A stretch of DNA of 64,000 nt from Aradus depressus. Lineage: Eukaryota > Arthropoda > Insecta > Hemiptera > Aradidae. The first letter of the stretch is position 1. Each line of letters starts with the position of its first letter. Below, one piece after another: positions 1-11,574 of this stretch. A model generated the notes under the pieces. The model had not been told where the DNA came from and made no database searches. It saw only the letters and a list, made by a program, of their open reading frames with translations. Location of the stretch: positions 36,206,045 to 36,270,044 of the forward strand of contig OY759221.1 in assembly GCA_963662175.1 (NCBI GenBank), written 5' to 3'. The translations under genes and the position numbers were made by a program.

Positions 1-503
1 TAAGAGCAATTGATGGCAGCGATTGATAGTGTAACTAGCAAATTGACAATCTTTCCGTCAGTTGTTCGCCAGACAACAAAGATGAGTGTCGTTTCTGATG
101 AGGTGGTTTCGTTCGAGGAAAGAGATTTTCAGTTATTGTTTCTATTGTCTTCAAGAAGTGGAGAAGGGCATTAAAGAAATTATTTCCTTTATGTGTTATA
201 CTTTTTTTTTTTATCTTCATTTCAAATTTTAAGTTAATAGGTGCAATCGTTTCTCAGTTAGAACGCTCAGTTCGATACATTGAAAGACTAATCGTATTCG
301 GGTGACCTTGCTTCGTAAAATTCCGTTGGAAACTCGATCTCGGTTGTTCGCACAATTACAATAGTTACTTCCTTATACTACAATCATAAGAAACTAATGA
401 GAAAATGCATTTCCTCGTGAGATCGGGAATATTTTTGATAAGATAATAGAAAAAGCAGAAGTGTTTTGAAATGAGGCTAATGTGTCTGGGAAGAGAACTG
501 CAG
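1..503. other. Non-coding stretch with a Rep-3 fragment
   Basis: No coding or RNA gene recognised. Positions about 225-340 resemble the other Rep-3 copies (29255, 37230, 49835): a run reading like AAGTTxATAGxTxCAATCG followed by a GAGCGCTCA-like segment. The short minus-strand frame at the left edge has no recognisable domain. Confidence 0.4.
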
Positions 504-528
504 GGCGAGTTACTGTCAGTAACTCGCC
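504..528. repeat. Short perfect hairpin, 10-bp arms
   Basis: GGCGAGTTAC pairs with GTAACTCGCC around the 5-nt loop TGTCA. It is GC-richer than its surroundings and sits alone. Function unknown; it may be the end of a decayed element. Confidence 0.6.
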
Positions 529-837
529 TGGGGGGTATTATCTTTATAGTTTGTCTCGCCTTTAGTTGTTTAGAACAAATAGTTTTTATAACTTGCTTTG
601 CAACTCAACCATAATCATTGCAGGAGCTAGTCAGCGGGTCGAATTGACAAAAACAAGACACCCCCCAGGAAAGACAGTCGTTATCTCCAGTTGCACTCTT
701 CTCAGAATAATGAACTTGAAGGAATATATTTTACGAAAATCGAGTTTACTACCAAATACTTAGTAAAAATAGGAGATGTGGCCATAACATAACTTTAAAA
801 TAGTTCATACGAAAATGTATTTTACATTATTTGGAGC
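529..837. other. Non-coding, nothing recognised
   Basis: The only frame here (65 codons) has no domain. The end (about 825-840) reads GGAGCGCTATAACTATAGTCG and matches Rep-2 segments at 16580 and 49070, so the minisatellite that follows appears to have grown out of Rep-2 sequence. Confidence 0.35.
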
Positions 838-1303
838 GCTATAACTATAGTCGTATTGGTCCTGCCATCCTGGTCGTATTGGTACCTATAGTCGTATTGG
901 TCCTGCCATCCTGGACGTATTGGTACATATAGTTGTACTGGTCCAGCCATCCTGGTCGTATTGGTACCTATAGTCGTACTGGTCCTGTCTTTCTGGACGT
1001 ATTAGTCCTGCCATCCTGGACGTATTGGTACCGATAGTCGTACTGGTCCTGCCTTCCTAGACGCATTGGTTCTGCCATCCTGGTCGTATTGGTACCTTTA
1101 GTCGTACTGGTCCTGCCCTCCTGGACGTATTGGTCCTGCCATCTTGGTCGTATTGGTCCTGCCATCCTGGACGTATTGGTCCTGCCATCCTGGACGTATT
1201 GGTCCTGCCTTCCTGGTCGTATTGGTCCTGCCATCCTGGTCGTATTGGTACCTATAGTCGTACTGGTCCTGCCATCCTCGACGTATTGGTACAAGCGTGG
1301 TTG
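838..1303. repeat. Minisatellite, 23-bp and 18-bp alternating units
   Basis: Repeats of CCTGCCATCCTGGACGTATT plus GGT (23 bp) alternate in the first half with an 18-bp unit ACCTATAGTCGTACTGGT, giving a 41-bp compound unit; the second half is mostly the plain 23-mer. Open frames of 108 codons (minus) and 84 codons (plus) across it are by-products of the repeat. Confidence 0.9.
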
Positions 1304-1755
1304 GTATAAGAAACTCCTGTATTCTAGACTAAAACATAAATAATATTGTAGGAATAGTAGGTTATAAGTTGGGGCGGGAGGAAGTTTCAGCTAAGTTGTG
1401 TTCTAAATATCAATTAAACCCGGTGAGGAGATGAATACATAAAAAGCCCCCCCCCCCCCCCCCTCATCTCGGTTTTAAATACAAACCGATGAATAATTCA
1501 ATTTAAGAAGGGGGTGGACTTCTTAACAGTCCTTAATGGCCCCCCCTCCCTTCTTCCAGTTATTCTGGAGCTTTCTTAGTCTTCCACACCACACACCTTC
1601 TTTTACAGTAGACGTCCTCAAATTTGACACTTTTCTCTCAGCCTATTTTAGTCACTTTTTTTATTTAATTAAAAAATTGTATACACTATACAAAAAATAT
1701 AAGTGTATAAAGGTAACCATTCAGCTTCTTTCCAAAAATATAAGATATATAAAAA
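1304..1755. other. Non-coding, low complexity
   Basis: Contains a C run at 1447-1463 and C/T-rich and AT-rich tracts. No gene seen. Confidence 0.5.
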
Positions 1756-2216
1756 GTCGTCGGTGAATCACCGGCAATGTACTTCCCCAGAACGAATTAA
1801 TCAATTAACTTTTCGCTCCCCCTCCAAAACCAGTCGACCGTTTGTCCTAATATTCAACAGTTGCCTTACATATGGGCACTTGAATCCTCATACTAAATTG
1901 TGTGTCGACACATTCATTCCAACGTCAGTTATTACAGTTTTTGAGTTATGACTCCTCCCTAGTCCCCTCGTTGGCCGATTTAGCTGAAAAACTATAGGTG
2001 TTATTACGGGGGTTTGGTCCCATTAAAAAAAAATTCGTGTCGATACATTCATTCTATATCGGGTGTTATCGTGTTCACAGATAGACAAAACTTTTTTTTT
2101 TAGATTTGGAAACTAGAAATTGGAAAACATGAAATTTCATTGAAAACGCAGCTTCGAATTGTTGGCCGATTACATAACTTCTCCTATACTTTGTATAGCT
2201 GAGGAAGTTAAAACAA
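1756..2216 (+). repeat. Rep-1 copy, plus orientation
   Basis: Starts with the GTCGGTGAATCACCGGC hairpin and GTACTTCCCCAGA, continues through the CATTCATT/GTTATTA module and ends with ACTTCTCCTATACTTTGTAT followed by GAGGAAGT. This is the commonest repeat in the window, and the copy defines both ends of the family in short form. Both ends carry the inverted motif TACTTCCCC / GGGGAAGTA and a hairpin; no protein is encoded. Confidence 0.75.
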
Positions 2217-2856
2217 GAATGAAATTAAACGAACAGCCACTAAAATCAGAAACCGCTCTCCGATTGGCTACAATAGTTTTAGAAGTAGAGTAACAGGGAT
2301 TTTCGTTGTTTGCATTGTGACACTACGAGGGACAATAATGACGATATTCGCTCCTTAGATGAACTACTTATAGATTCTATAGGTCCGAGGCGATGTAGAC
2401 TTTGTAGAAAGAAGACTTTCGTCTATTTTATTTATTATCTATATTTTTTTAATTATTAGGTACTATTTTTTTTATTTTTTTAAATTGCACTCTCTTTTAT
2501 GTAACATCAAGTAAGATTATACATGTTATTATTATTATATTGTAACGATCAGAAGGTGGGGTCTTACAAAGAACTTTAAAAACACTTATATAATGGACGT
2601 TGCCCTAGTCTGCTGTAGATTGCCCATATTCTATGATCGTTCCAGGATGATTTAAAAATGCATATTCCACCAAGTCAGTAAATCGAATGACTCCATCCAT
2701 AACTTACGATTTTTACAAGACAGACAGAGAGCGATTCCATTAAGTTCAGAAGTCTACAAGTAAAATATCTAATGTATTTCAGTCAAATCAAGCAGAGGAG
2801 AGAAGGGCTTAGAGGGAATGTGAAAACTTATTTGGTTTATCTTTATTTTTACTTTT
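2217..2856. other. AT-rich non-coding stretch
   Basis: AT-rich with T and TAAT runs around 2420-2560. No recognisable gene or repeat. Confidence 0.4.
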
Positions 2857-3098
2857 CCAGTTATACGATGTATAGGGGAAGTTATGCAATCGGTCAAAAA
2901 TTCGATGCGGTGTTTTCAACTAAATTTCATGTTTTCTGTATATCTGGTTGTCTATGTGTGTGCGTCTGAATTTATCGACATAAAATTTTTGTATGAGGAT
3001 TGATGAGTCCCTATTTAGGTCAACTGTTGAACAATCACTTGACCACAAATGATTCGAGTCGGGGAAGTACATAGGTTGAGATTCCCCGATGACTTTAT
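2857..3098 (-). repeat. Rep-1 copy with internal deletion
   Basis: One end (2857-2950, GTATAGGGGAAGTTATGCAA) and the other end (about 3058-3098, GGGGAAGTACATAGG then a GATGACTTT end) are both present, but most of the internal modules are missing. Confidence 0.55.
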
Positions 3099-3504
3099 TT
3101 CGACCCCTAATATCCTTTTCCTCACATATCTCGGAGGGCACAATCAGACTTGAATTTCCCTGATTTTTGACCCCGCTTCCTCTCAAGTAACTAACTTCCC
3201 CCAAAAGAAAAAGACACCCCCTTGTTGCATATTTCCCCAAATTCCACCCCCTCCCTATAATAAATTTGCCAGGTTCGTCTCATGAATATATTCTTCACAT
3301 TAAGTTGGCCAACTTCTCTCGGAGCTTCCCTGCCCTTCCTTCTTCCTTGGGGGGCGCCTAATGCTATATTTCATTGATTTTGCACATCATTTATTCCCGT
3401 CTGAAACCCCGTTTAACCCAGAGCACTCTTCTGTCAACGTTCAATTCGCATTTATAAATATGTAATATCCATTTGTATTTTCTTTAGTTAAATTAAAGCT
3501 TCTA
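3099..3504. other. Non-coding, nothing recognised
   Basis: C-rich patches near 3180-3260 and AT-rich sequence after. No gene or clear repeat. Confidence 0.4.
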
Positions 3505-4604
3505 CTTCCCCAGCTTTATACAAAGTATAGGGGAAGTTATCTAATCGTTTAAAAACTCGATCACGAGTTTTCAACGGAATTTCATGTTTTCAGACCTCCA
3601 TATATCTATTATGAAAAACAATTCTATCTGTCTATATATATGAGAACATGACAACTCCCGATAGAATGAATGTATCGACATGATATTTTATATGTGAATT
3701 TAGAACCCTCTAATGAACTCACCCATTGAGTTTCAGCCAAATCGACCAATAGGAAGGGGGGGAGTAGGGGGGAGATTTAACACAAAAGCTCTAATAACTG
3801 CTAGAATGAATCGTATCGACACGAAATTTTATATGTGTGATTTGAACCCTATAAGGACGACTCAGCCAAATCGGCCTGAGGGAAGATTAGGAGAGAGGCT
3901 TAGCTCAAAAACTTAGTTATTAAACTGCCTTTGTAATGAATGTATCGCCACACAATTTCATATTTCGATTTAAAACCCCATATGGACGACACTTGTCAAT
4001 TTACAACTGAATCGGCAGAAGGAAAGGGAGGGAGGATCAGAGGGGGTTAGGTTAGGTTTTATGACTCATGCCCGGGCTTTAACTACGAGGTCATATCGCC
4101 TACTACCAGAGCTCTTTCGTCACTCTGGTGGACATGATCCTGACTTTACTATTGGAGTCCTAAATGTTGCCTACCCTAAATTTTTATTCACCTAGGGTAG
4201 GGGTCTTTAACGAGTACCTGATACCGTACAGACTCGGGACCATCGCTTAACGTTCCATCCGAAGGACGGCGTGCTTAAGTTTATTTTTTCCTCCCAGATA
4301 AAATAAACTAAGGGCCTCAGTCGGGTTTCGAACCCACAATCTTGATGTGTGGACATGTCAAATTTCAGCGATGTCGGCCGAAGGAAAGAGGTGGTTCAGG
4401 AAGGGGACTCAAATTAAAACCCTAATAACTGCTAATATACCTAATGAATTTTTCGACAAAAATGTATTATAAGGATTTAGGAGTAAGTCAACTTTTGAAT
4501 ATTATCGCAAACGGTCGACTGGTTTTGGAGGGGGAGCGAAAAGTTAATTGATTAATTTCTTCTGGGGAAATACATTGTCGGTAATTCACCGACGACTTTT
4601 TTCC
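3505..4604 (-). repeat. Long Rep-1 copy interrupted by a SINE
   Basis: Begins TTCCCCAGC...GTATAGGGGAAGT and runs through three internal modules, each containing ATGAATGTATCGACA and CTAATAACTGC variants, to CGGTAATTCACCGACGAC at 4583-4600. It is interrupted by a SINE-A copy at about 4047-4348, so Rep-1 is older than the SINE here. Confidence 0.75.
4047..4348 (-). mobile_element. SINE-A copy, tRNA-like head truncated
   Basis: On the minus strand the SINE runs from the B-box region (GGGTTTCGAACCC on the plus strand near 4325-4337), through the AGTTTATTTTxTCTGGGAGG hairpin, the TCCTTCGGATGGxACGTTAA segment and the GCCCGGGCATGAGTCATAAA end, to a CCTAACCTAACC tail. The first part of the tRNA-like head is missing. 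Confidence 0.8.
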
Positions 4605-4639
4605 TGATACCTAGTGTACAAGGAAATATTGTAAAAAAT

Positions 4640-4785
4640 AAATCGAAAATCCGACATCGAGTTTTTAAGTTTCAAGAACCACTGTTTCGATCATTTTCGC
4701 TATGATGTTGAGAGCTCAAACTCAAAAACTATTGTTATGAACTTGAAATTTGAAATGAAGAAGTCATTCCCACAACTTAGGGTCC
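4640..4785 (-). repeat. Rep-3 fragment
   Basis: Read on the minus strand it carries a GAGCTCTCAACATC-type segment and a CGAAAATGATCG segment also found in the Rep-3 copies at 29330, 37240 and 49920. Divergent. Confidence 0.4.
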
Positions 4786-4799
4786 TAAGTCCATTTTAC

Positions 4800-5300
4800 A
4801 AGATACCACTTATATTTATGACCTAATGAAAATTATTATCAAATTAAACCTAAAGAGAAAACTGGAAGGAATATTTTATGAAAATTTTGTTTTTCTATGG
4901 TCGTTCGGTTTGCCGAAAAACGTCCTAATATGTCGTTTTGAAACTCATTTTCTTTGACCTTCGGCTTGATTTACTCAAAAATGGTTGGTCCCATCTAAAA
5001 ATGTATGCTTACCAAAAATGTTCCTTATTAAATTTCCAATCGCTAATGTTTGCTTCCATTTGAGCTAAGATCGATACGACTAAAGTTATAATGTCTTAAA
5101 AAATCTAAAATCTAATTTTTTTCAAGTAGTTTTTAAATTTGGTTTTATTCGGAGTTTTTTTTATTAAAAAAGGTTACAAAAATAAAGAAAAAATATATAA
5201 GTGATGTGGCCATTACAGGACTTTCTTATACCAATCACCTTTCAACAATTCACTCCCCTTCTCAAATTCATTTCATACTAACATTATTCGGTATCTGAAA
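4800..5300. repeat. Rep-2 pieces in opposite orientations
   Basis: 4880-5130 is Rep-2 in minus orientation (AAAAATGTTCCTTATTAAAT, then TTTCCAATCGCTAATG). 5209-5300 restarts in plus orientation with GATGTGGCCATTACAGGACT. Together they make a head-to-head arrangement. No coding potential. Confidence 0.55.
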
Positions 5301-6590
5301 GTCCCGTGGATAAGTTAGTTACTCCGTACAGTGATCATGATTGGCTCCAGCTCTGACGGCGTCTTTACTTCGTTGTTGTGTTATACACGAAGTTATAAGC
5401 TATTCTAGCAAGTGTTGAGAAAAGTCTTTTGACAACCATTTTTAAGTATTAAGTGAACCGTAAAATAATTTTTATTTACAAAATTATTCGGGATGTGTCC
5501 CATTTATAACAAAACAAGTTTCAACCCTCTACCAAGTAGACTTGTCAAAAAAAATTGAGGGTGCACAGTAGCGAATATCCTGCAACCTACAGGTTGCTAC
5601 CATGTTTCTTTTCTCTCCATTCTCAATAATTATTCTTAGAAAAATCTCAAAATATTATTTACATTATATTCTTTATAATCACTCAATATTGTACAATTTG
5701 TTTGCTATATCTTTTCAGTATAGACCTCGATATAAATATAAAAACAATTTTTTAAAAAGCAGATAAAAGAAGTGCAGATTATTTTTAATTATTATTCATT
5801 GCCAATTTATTATTACAAAACAGTTTTTTTTGTAATATATGTCTATGAATGTTTTATTTTTTATTTTTATGCTCGAATTTTTTTTTTTTTTTTTTTTTTA
5901 ATATTTTTTGTTAATTTATATTAAAATTTGTGTTCAAGTAATAAAATAACAGTGTGTTAGAGAGTGTATTTTTGTTGTGTTTGACTGAGAGTGTGTTAAA
6001 AAGGGGCGAGGTGTGACATATAGTATTTTTGCAGAGGGAATGCCCTACGTTGGCAGAAGGTACCTGAAAGTAGTTGGCCCTACGCTCGTCTAAACAGCCG
6101 TAGCGCGTGCTAAAGCGCCAAGGTAATGCACAAAAAGAACAGAACAACCGACTTTGGACAGTGCATGCCTCCATTGCAGGGAACATTTTGTCAAAAGCAT
6201 CTTACTGTTTATTTGTTATATATAAATATGTATTTTAATTAATTTTTATTTTTCCATTTCTTGATGTTGTACATGTGTCTTACTTATAAATTTTTCCTGT
6301 AAACATACTTCACAATAGTATATTCATATATTTTCATAGCAGATTATCCATATAAACATAAATATACTTTTTTTTCTGTAAATGTTGTTTTCCTTTTCCT
6401 TTTCGTTGGAAAACATAATAAAAAAAATAAATATAAAAATGCTAGAAGTAAAATTTTGTGGAAAAAATATTAATGAAGTTATTCTAAAACTGTTCATGTG
6501 AACAATAAAAATGTATAATTGCCACAGTTGGACGCTAGAAGACCTAATAAACATGATAATAACTGGTATAATTATATAACTTCCCCTCAT
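5301..6590. other. AT-rich non-coding stretch with one GC-richer patch
   Basis: Contains a short hairpin at 5582-5597 (GCAACC/GGTTGC), a T run at 5879-5900 and a distinctly GC-richer patch at about 6020-6185 holding a 91-codon minus-strand frame. The frame has no recognisable domain, and its C-terminal half is low-complexity AT sequence, so it is not called as a gene. Confidence 0.4.
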
Positions 6591-6596
6591 AAAAGT

Positions 6597-7215
6597 AATG
6601 AAAATTACAATAACCTGATTATTACAGTAACTTTTGCTTAGCCATGACGCGACAATTATTACAACTGATAATTACAGTAACCTTTTGCCTAACCATAACG
6701 CTAACATCTTTTACAACCTGATTATTACAGTAACCTTTGCCTAACCATAACGCTAACATATTTTACAACCTGATAATTAAAGTAACCTTTGCCTAACCAT
6801 GACGCTAGCATCTTTTACAACCTGATAATTACAGAAATATTTGCCTAACCATGACGCTCACATCTTTTACAACCTGATAATTACAGAAATATTTGCCTAA
6901 CCATGACGCTCACATCTTTTACAACCTGATAATTACAGAAATCTTTGCCTAACCATAACGCTAACATCTTTTACAACCTGATAATTACAGTAACCTTTGT
7001 CTAACCATGACGCTAACATCTTTTACAACCTGATAATTACATTAATCTTTGCTTAATTTATAAAGTAAAATACTAAAATTATTTACTTTTTTTTTAGCTT
7101 AACCATGATACTGTCATATTTGACAACCGGGTAGTAACAATAACTTTCGCCTAACCATGACAATGACACATTTTACAACCTGATAGTAACAATATCTTTT
7201 GCCTACACATTTTGT
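6597..7215. repeat. Tandem array, about 52-bp unit, ~11 copies
   Basis: The unit contains AACCTGATAATTACAG, TTTGCCTAACCATGACGC and ACATCTTTTAC. The central copies (about 6770-7050) are nearly identical. After an AT-rich gap at about 7050-7100 the last two copies are more diverged. Satellite-like; no coding. Confidence 0.9.
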
Positions 7216-9376
7216 AGTCTGAGAGCTTTGCCAAACATGACGAAAGACATTTTTCACAAACCGACCTCTCTGAATAACTATAAAGTTGCCATCTGAAGAA
7301 AGAATACATATTTACTCCTTTCTACGTAGATTCCAACAAAATATTAGATCTCGAGTTAAGCAATGTCAAATTGCAATTAAATTTCTTTAAATAACTTTTT
7401 CCTAGACTTATGAAAATAAATAAATATTTCAAATAATAATAATAAAGTTTTACGACTATAAGTATCATCTTCATTAACTTACATATTTGTTTTAGTATCA
7501 TCTTCTGTGGCTTAATAAGCAGCTATTGTAAGTATAAATAATACTGTATATTTTTCTCAAAAATCCATATATTTGTCCAAATTAAAATGTTCAACTATTA
7601 AATTTAATTAAAACTATTAAAATTTCCCTGCCATGGGGGTTGTCATGCTACTGACCACTTCTGACATTGGCCGTTGTTTCGACGTTGTGGCTGCATAGTT
7701 AGCACCAAGTGTCTTTATTCTAATTTTTCTTAATTATTATTTTATTTCAGTGTTCTTTTTATTATTTTATTTTAAATATTTATTCTCCACTCCCATCCTT
7801 TCTCGTTCCTTTTTTTTTTTCTTTTTTTTTTTTTTGTCCATTCTCTGTCGTTTTTTTTCTATTTATTATATTCCTTTTTGCTTTGTCCTCCTTATTAAAC
7901 AATTAATTAAAGACAATTATAAATTAATGGGTTCAATTTATTTCTTCTGAAAATAAAGTTTAAATTTATATTTAAGAAAATTAAGTGTCGTATCTAATTA
8001 GTCGTTCTGGATACCTCAAGAATCTTCAATGATGTCCAATAGTTTTTCTTACTTGAAGCTTATTCTCTTAGTTAAAGTCTTATTCAATGGGGGGAAAAAA
8101 AATAAGTCACCGATGATTCACTCGTTTACAGCCAGCCGTTTAATATTTTAGTATTTAAAATTCTGTCGAAATTCTTGATATAAAGTTTTCATTATAGCCT
8201 TATAAACCATGTATTTGTATTGACGATATCAAAAATTTAGTAATAAAAATTATAACAAAAAAAAAAATTACTGAATATAATACAATTTTTTAAAAATGAA
8301 ATGGCATGATAAAGCACCTATTTCTCCCTATTATTATTATTATTTTAAATATACATATTATATATGTGTATAGGTGTTGTCAAAGTCAGTTTAAATGTTG
8401 TAACAGCTTCTAACTTGTCCATTTCCCAGCACCTTTTATTTATTTATTATTTATTTTATTCCCTTTATTACTTTATTTTTATTTTATTTGTCTACTTTAG
8501 TTCTTACACTATTCTAGATGTCTTTTTTTTATTTTTTTATACTATATATTAGTTAAAATGGGTGTTGTGTTATTTATTTTTACAAATTTGATGTTGTTGT
8601 ATGGACGGATACAATCTTTTTTTATTTTCTGTTACGTTTTTGTTTATGTTTATACTTATGTCGATGTTGTGTTTCCTATATTTTTTTTCTATTATTCAAT
8701 TTCAGTGAATTCTAAGTAATTTTCGTTTTTTATTTATATTTTTAAAATTTATTATTCAATTTTTTTATCTGGATCTTGTCTTTTTTTTTTGAAGCTTCAG
8801 GTCATATTCAGACATTAAAAGTAAATTTATCTATTATTGAATTATTAATTTGTAGTTATTTTTAACTATTATCTGATAAAGGAGGAGAAAACTGAAATTT
8901 ATATTTCATGGTTCTTTTAATTATTATTTAATATTATTATTTATTTGATAACATTTCTTCTATAATATAAAACTTTTCCTGTCCGTAAACCATGGTATAA
9001 TTTTGCTCTTTTATTTATTTATTTTATAAATATTTTAGCTTTAGTATGCATTGTGTGTTATTCAAGGTGTTTAACGTAAGTATGTTTTAGAAATGTGTTC
9101 TCGTGGTCCGCCAATGTACTATGTTTTTAGTTGTATAATAATAAATTTAACACGTGATTATTTATCATATATATATACATATATGTTATTCACTATTTAC
9201 TTATTTACTACTTTTTTAACTTTATATTAATTTAAGGACGTCAAATCTACCGCTGGCTTTTTGAGTAATTTTTAATAGAGATCGATTTTGTCTACATCAG
9301 TACAGCAGCTCACCACTCCGTTGCATGTTATATATTATATAATCTTTGGTTGAGAGTGAAAACGTAATTAATTCGT
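7216..9376. other. Long AT-rich non-coding stretch
   Basis: T-rich runs (7810-7835, 8640-8800), TTATTA microsatellite-like sequence near 8330-8480 and a short AT alternation near 9170. Small open frames are Phe/Tyr/Leu-rich translations of T-rich DNA and carry no domain. Confidence 0.5.
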
Positions 9377-9953
9377 GCGGGGGAAGTATATAGCTGGTGA
9401 TTCACCGACTAATTTTTAAAAATATTATTTAAAATATACGAAAACTGAATAAAAAGTGAACTAAAAATGTCCACCCTGTGGAACGCCAGGTCGAATATAA
9501 ATTTTCTTTTAATTGTCAAGGACAAAAGGGTTAAAACCAAAAGAAAAAAAAAAAATTGACCATAATCTAATGAAGTAGTTCATAAAAGCACTTAAGGTTT
9601 CGGTTGGAGGTTAAAATACAAAAAAAAAAAAGAGGACACTTTTTATGCCTGAGGCCATCCTTCCGTAGTTAAATATCCATTGAGAACTACCTGTTGAATA
9701 GAAAATAATAGAGACAGGGGGTGGTTAGTGGTTGAAAGAAGGGGGGGAGGAGGTTTGCTTACGGTGAAAAGCACTAAGGCATTCAGCTACAACCCTTTCT
9801 GCTAATAGGCTAAGCTATGCATCTCGAGGCAATTTTCTGTCGTTTATTTGCTTTTTTACTTCTTTGTGTTCGTCCAAAGATACCTGCAGGCTTTTCAAGC
9901 AGTACAGTAATAATAATATTTATTTCTTATACAGGTTCCAAAACAAAAAATGT
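9377..9953. other. Non-coding, with an isolated Rep-1 end
   Basis: 9377-9416 is a lone Rep-1 terminus (GGGGGAAGTATATAGCTGG then a GATTCACCGAC end). The rest shows A runs and a G-rich patch at 9720-9755; no gene. Confidence 0.45.
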
Positions 9954-10395
9954 CAAATCAATCAATTAGTTACCGCTCTCCCTCCAATTGACCATTTTTG
10001 CTAAAAATCAATAGTTGACTTACAATAAGGGCTTCTGAGTGCTCGATACTAAATTTTGTGACGATATATTCATTCCCTATTTATTAAAAAAATATAATCA
10101 CATAAAAAAAAATGTAACAATAAAAGCCTCTTCTTTAAACAGCGCCGATATCGCTGAAATTTGATAGGTTATGTCCTTTTTAGGTTTTGCCTTTAAATGT
10201 GATGTTTCATGTCGATACGTTCAGTACATCGGCTGTTATGGTTTTTTTGAATTGACCCCCCCCCCCCCCCTCCCCCCCCCCCCCTTTATGCCGATTCCAC
10301 TGAAAATTAAGATGTGGCGTCCTTATGGTTTTTTTTTTTTTTCGTTTTGGAATCAGGGGATCTTAAAACATAAAATTCCTGTGAAAACTTCATTT
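9954..10395 (+). repeat. Rep-1 copy, plus orientation
   Basis: Carries ATCAATTAGTTACCGCTCTC, two CATTCATT-type modules and the ATTTCATGTTTTCC-type 3' region. A C run at 10256-10284 interrupted by one T replaces the normal GAGCCCCCTC segment, showing how the C-rich module expands into homopolymer. Confidence 0.65.
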
Positions 10396-10850
10396 TAAAA
10401 TTTCATTTTAAACTAAATGGAGCTAGAGGAGATCACGGGGGCGCAGGTGTTTATACCCCAAGGATCTGACTAGCAGTGGAGACAGACCGGGAGGAACAGG
10501 AGAGCTGAAAAGAAATCACAATAATTCAAGAGATTGGTCACTAACCAGCACTCCCAAGGAACTCACTATCTTCTCATATCAGATCTCTCGGCCAGCACCG
10601 CATCGGCCTTCGGGGAGGGTAGAAAAGTGATGACAAGGATCGAGGAATGGGATTGTGATGGGAGGAAAAATTGGAGTGAAACTTTGAGAAGCGAGAATAA
10701 GATCGGTGAATAACGAACTTTGAGGTCATGGTGGAGGTAAGGTTGGAGACATAGAAGGGAGCATCAACAATGGTTCTTAGAAAGCGCTTCATGTTGGATT
10801 GAGTAGAAATAAACAGATTTGTTAAGTATATCAAAATGCACGGTTTGTTG
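10396..10850 (-). pseudogene. Jockey-type LINE 3' relic (RT C-terminus plus 3' UTR)
   Basis: On the minus strand the translation contains NMKRFLRTIVDAPFYVSNLT, matching the post-RT segment of Jockey-clade LINEs and the better-preserved copy at 12618-13200 (NAPFYVSNLT). Further on it reads NFSSHHNPIPRSLSSLF and ends in CWPRDLI before a stop. Frames shift between these blocks, so it is dead. The remaining 10400-10570 is its likely 3' UTR. Confidence 0.65.
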
Positions 10851-11468
10851 CCGAGTATGGCATTCGGAATATCTGTAGGATTGAAGAAAAGTTATACTCG
10901 TACTTCAAATGGATTCGAACATTGTACAGAAATATTTGTATTTTGTGTAAGGACAATAATTATTACTTTTGGGTAAGTATTTCGCGGAATATCCTTTAGA
11001 AGTCCTTTTTATAATATATAATTTTATTATTAAACATTTATTGGATAGCGAAAATGAAATGGCTCCCTCATCCTTTTTTTGTCGAAAGTAACTGAATTAA
11101 TCCAGCCAAACATTTCTTCGCTTTGCAAATTTGTATTCGTGTATGCTGCTGCAACTTTGAAAATTTAATCGGATAATCCATATTATATAATTTCTTGAAA
11201 TATTCAATATAAATATCCTTGAGGAAAATAAATAAAAATATTATTTTAATTTTTGAATTCCTGTTTATTTTATGTGAGAGTTTATCGGCTGGTTGAAAAT
11301 TTAGCAGTTGCACTGCATAGATGAAAATTATTTTGCAAAAGAATAGCATGCCTAGAAAAAATGGTTTTGTCTGGATGAATATCAGTGTTGCTATTTACGA
11401 AAGAGCGGGTGGAGTCATTTTGTTACATTGCTGATACTTGACAAATATCATTTGATAGTTTCTAAAGA
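10851..11468. other. Intronic sequence upstream of the CELF exon
   Basis: No repeat family or gene recognised. A 93-codon minus-strand frame at 11068-11349 has no domain. This may be one of the few stretches of unique intron in the window. Confidence 0.4.
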
Positions 11469-11560
11469 CTTGACCAAAACTGGTTTGTTGTACATGTCAA
11501 AATTGACCAAAACTGGTTTGTTGTTGTCTGTCAAAATTGACCAAATCTGACAATAAGTTG
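11469..11560 (+). promoter_or_regulatory. UGU-rich triplicated tract just before the CELF 3' splice site
   Basis: Three imperfect direct repeats of about 30 bp (TTGACCAAAACTGGTTTGTT with a GTCAAAA linker) lie immediately upstream of the exon and are followed by AGTTGTGTTTGTTGAGCAG at the acceptor. The transcript would be rich in UUGUUGU and UGU words. Established knowledge: CELF/Bruno proteins bind GU-rich RNA and regulate splicing from intronic sites. Inference: this could be an autoregulatory splicing element. The repeats are seen; the function is not. Confidence 0.4.
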
Positions 11561-11574
11561 TGTTTGTTGAGCAG

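Noticed and set aside
968..1343. Open frames of 108 and 84 codons as repeat proteins
   Set aside because: Both strands stay open only because the minisatellite unit lacks stops in those frames; no signal or domain.
5911..6186. 91-codon minus-strand frame as a gene
   Set aside because: The first part lies in a GC-richer patch, but the last third is translated AT-rich DNA and no domain is recognisable.
6597..7215. CRISPR-like array
   Set aside because: Regular 52-bp spacing, but the whole unit repeats with no unique spacers, and the context is a eukaryotic intron.
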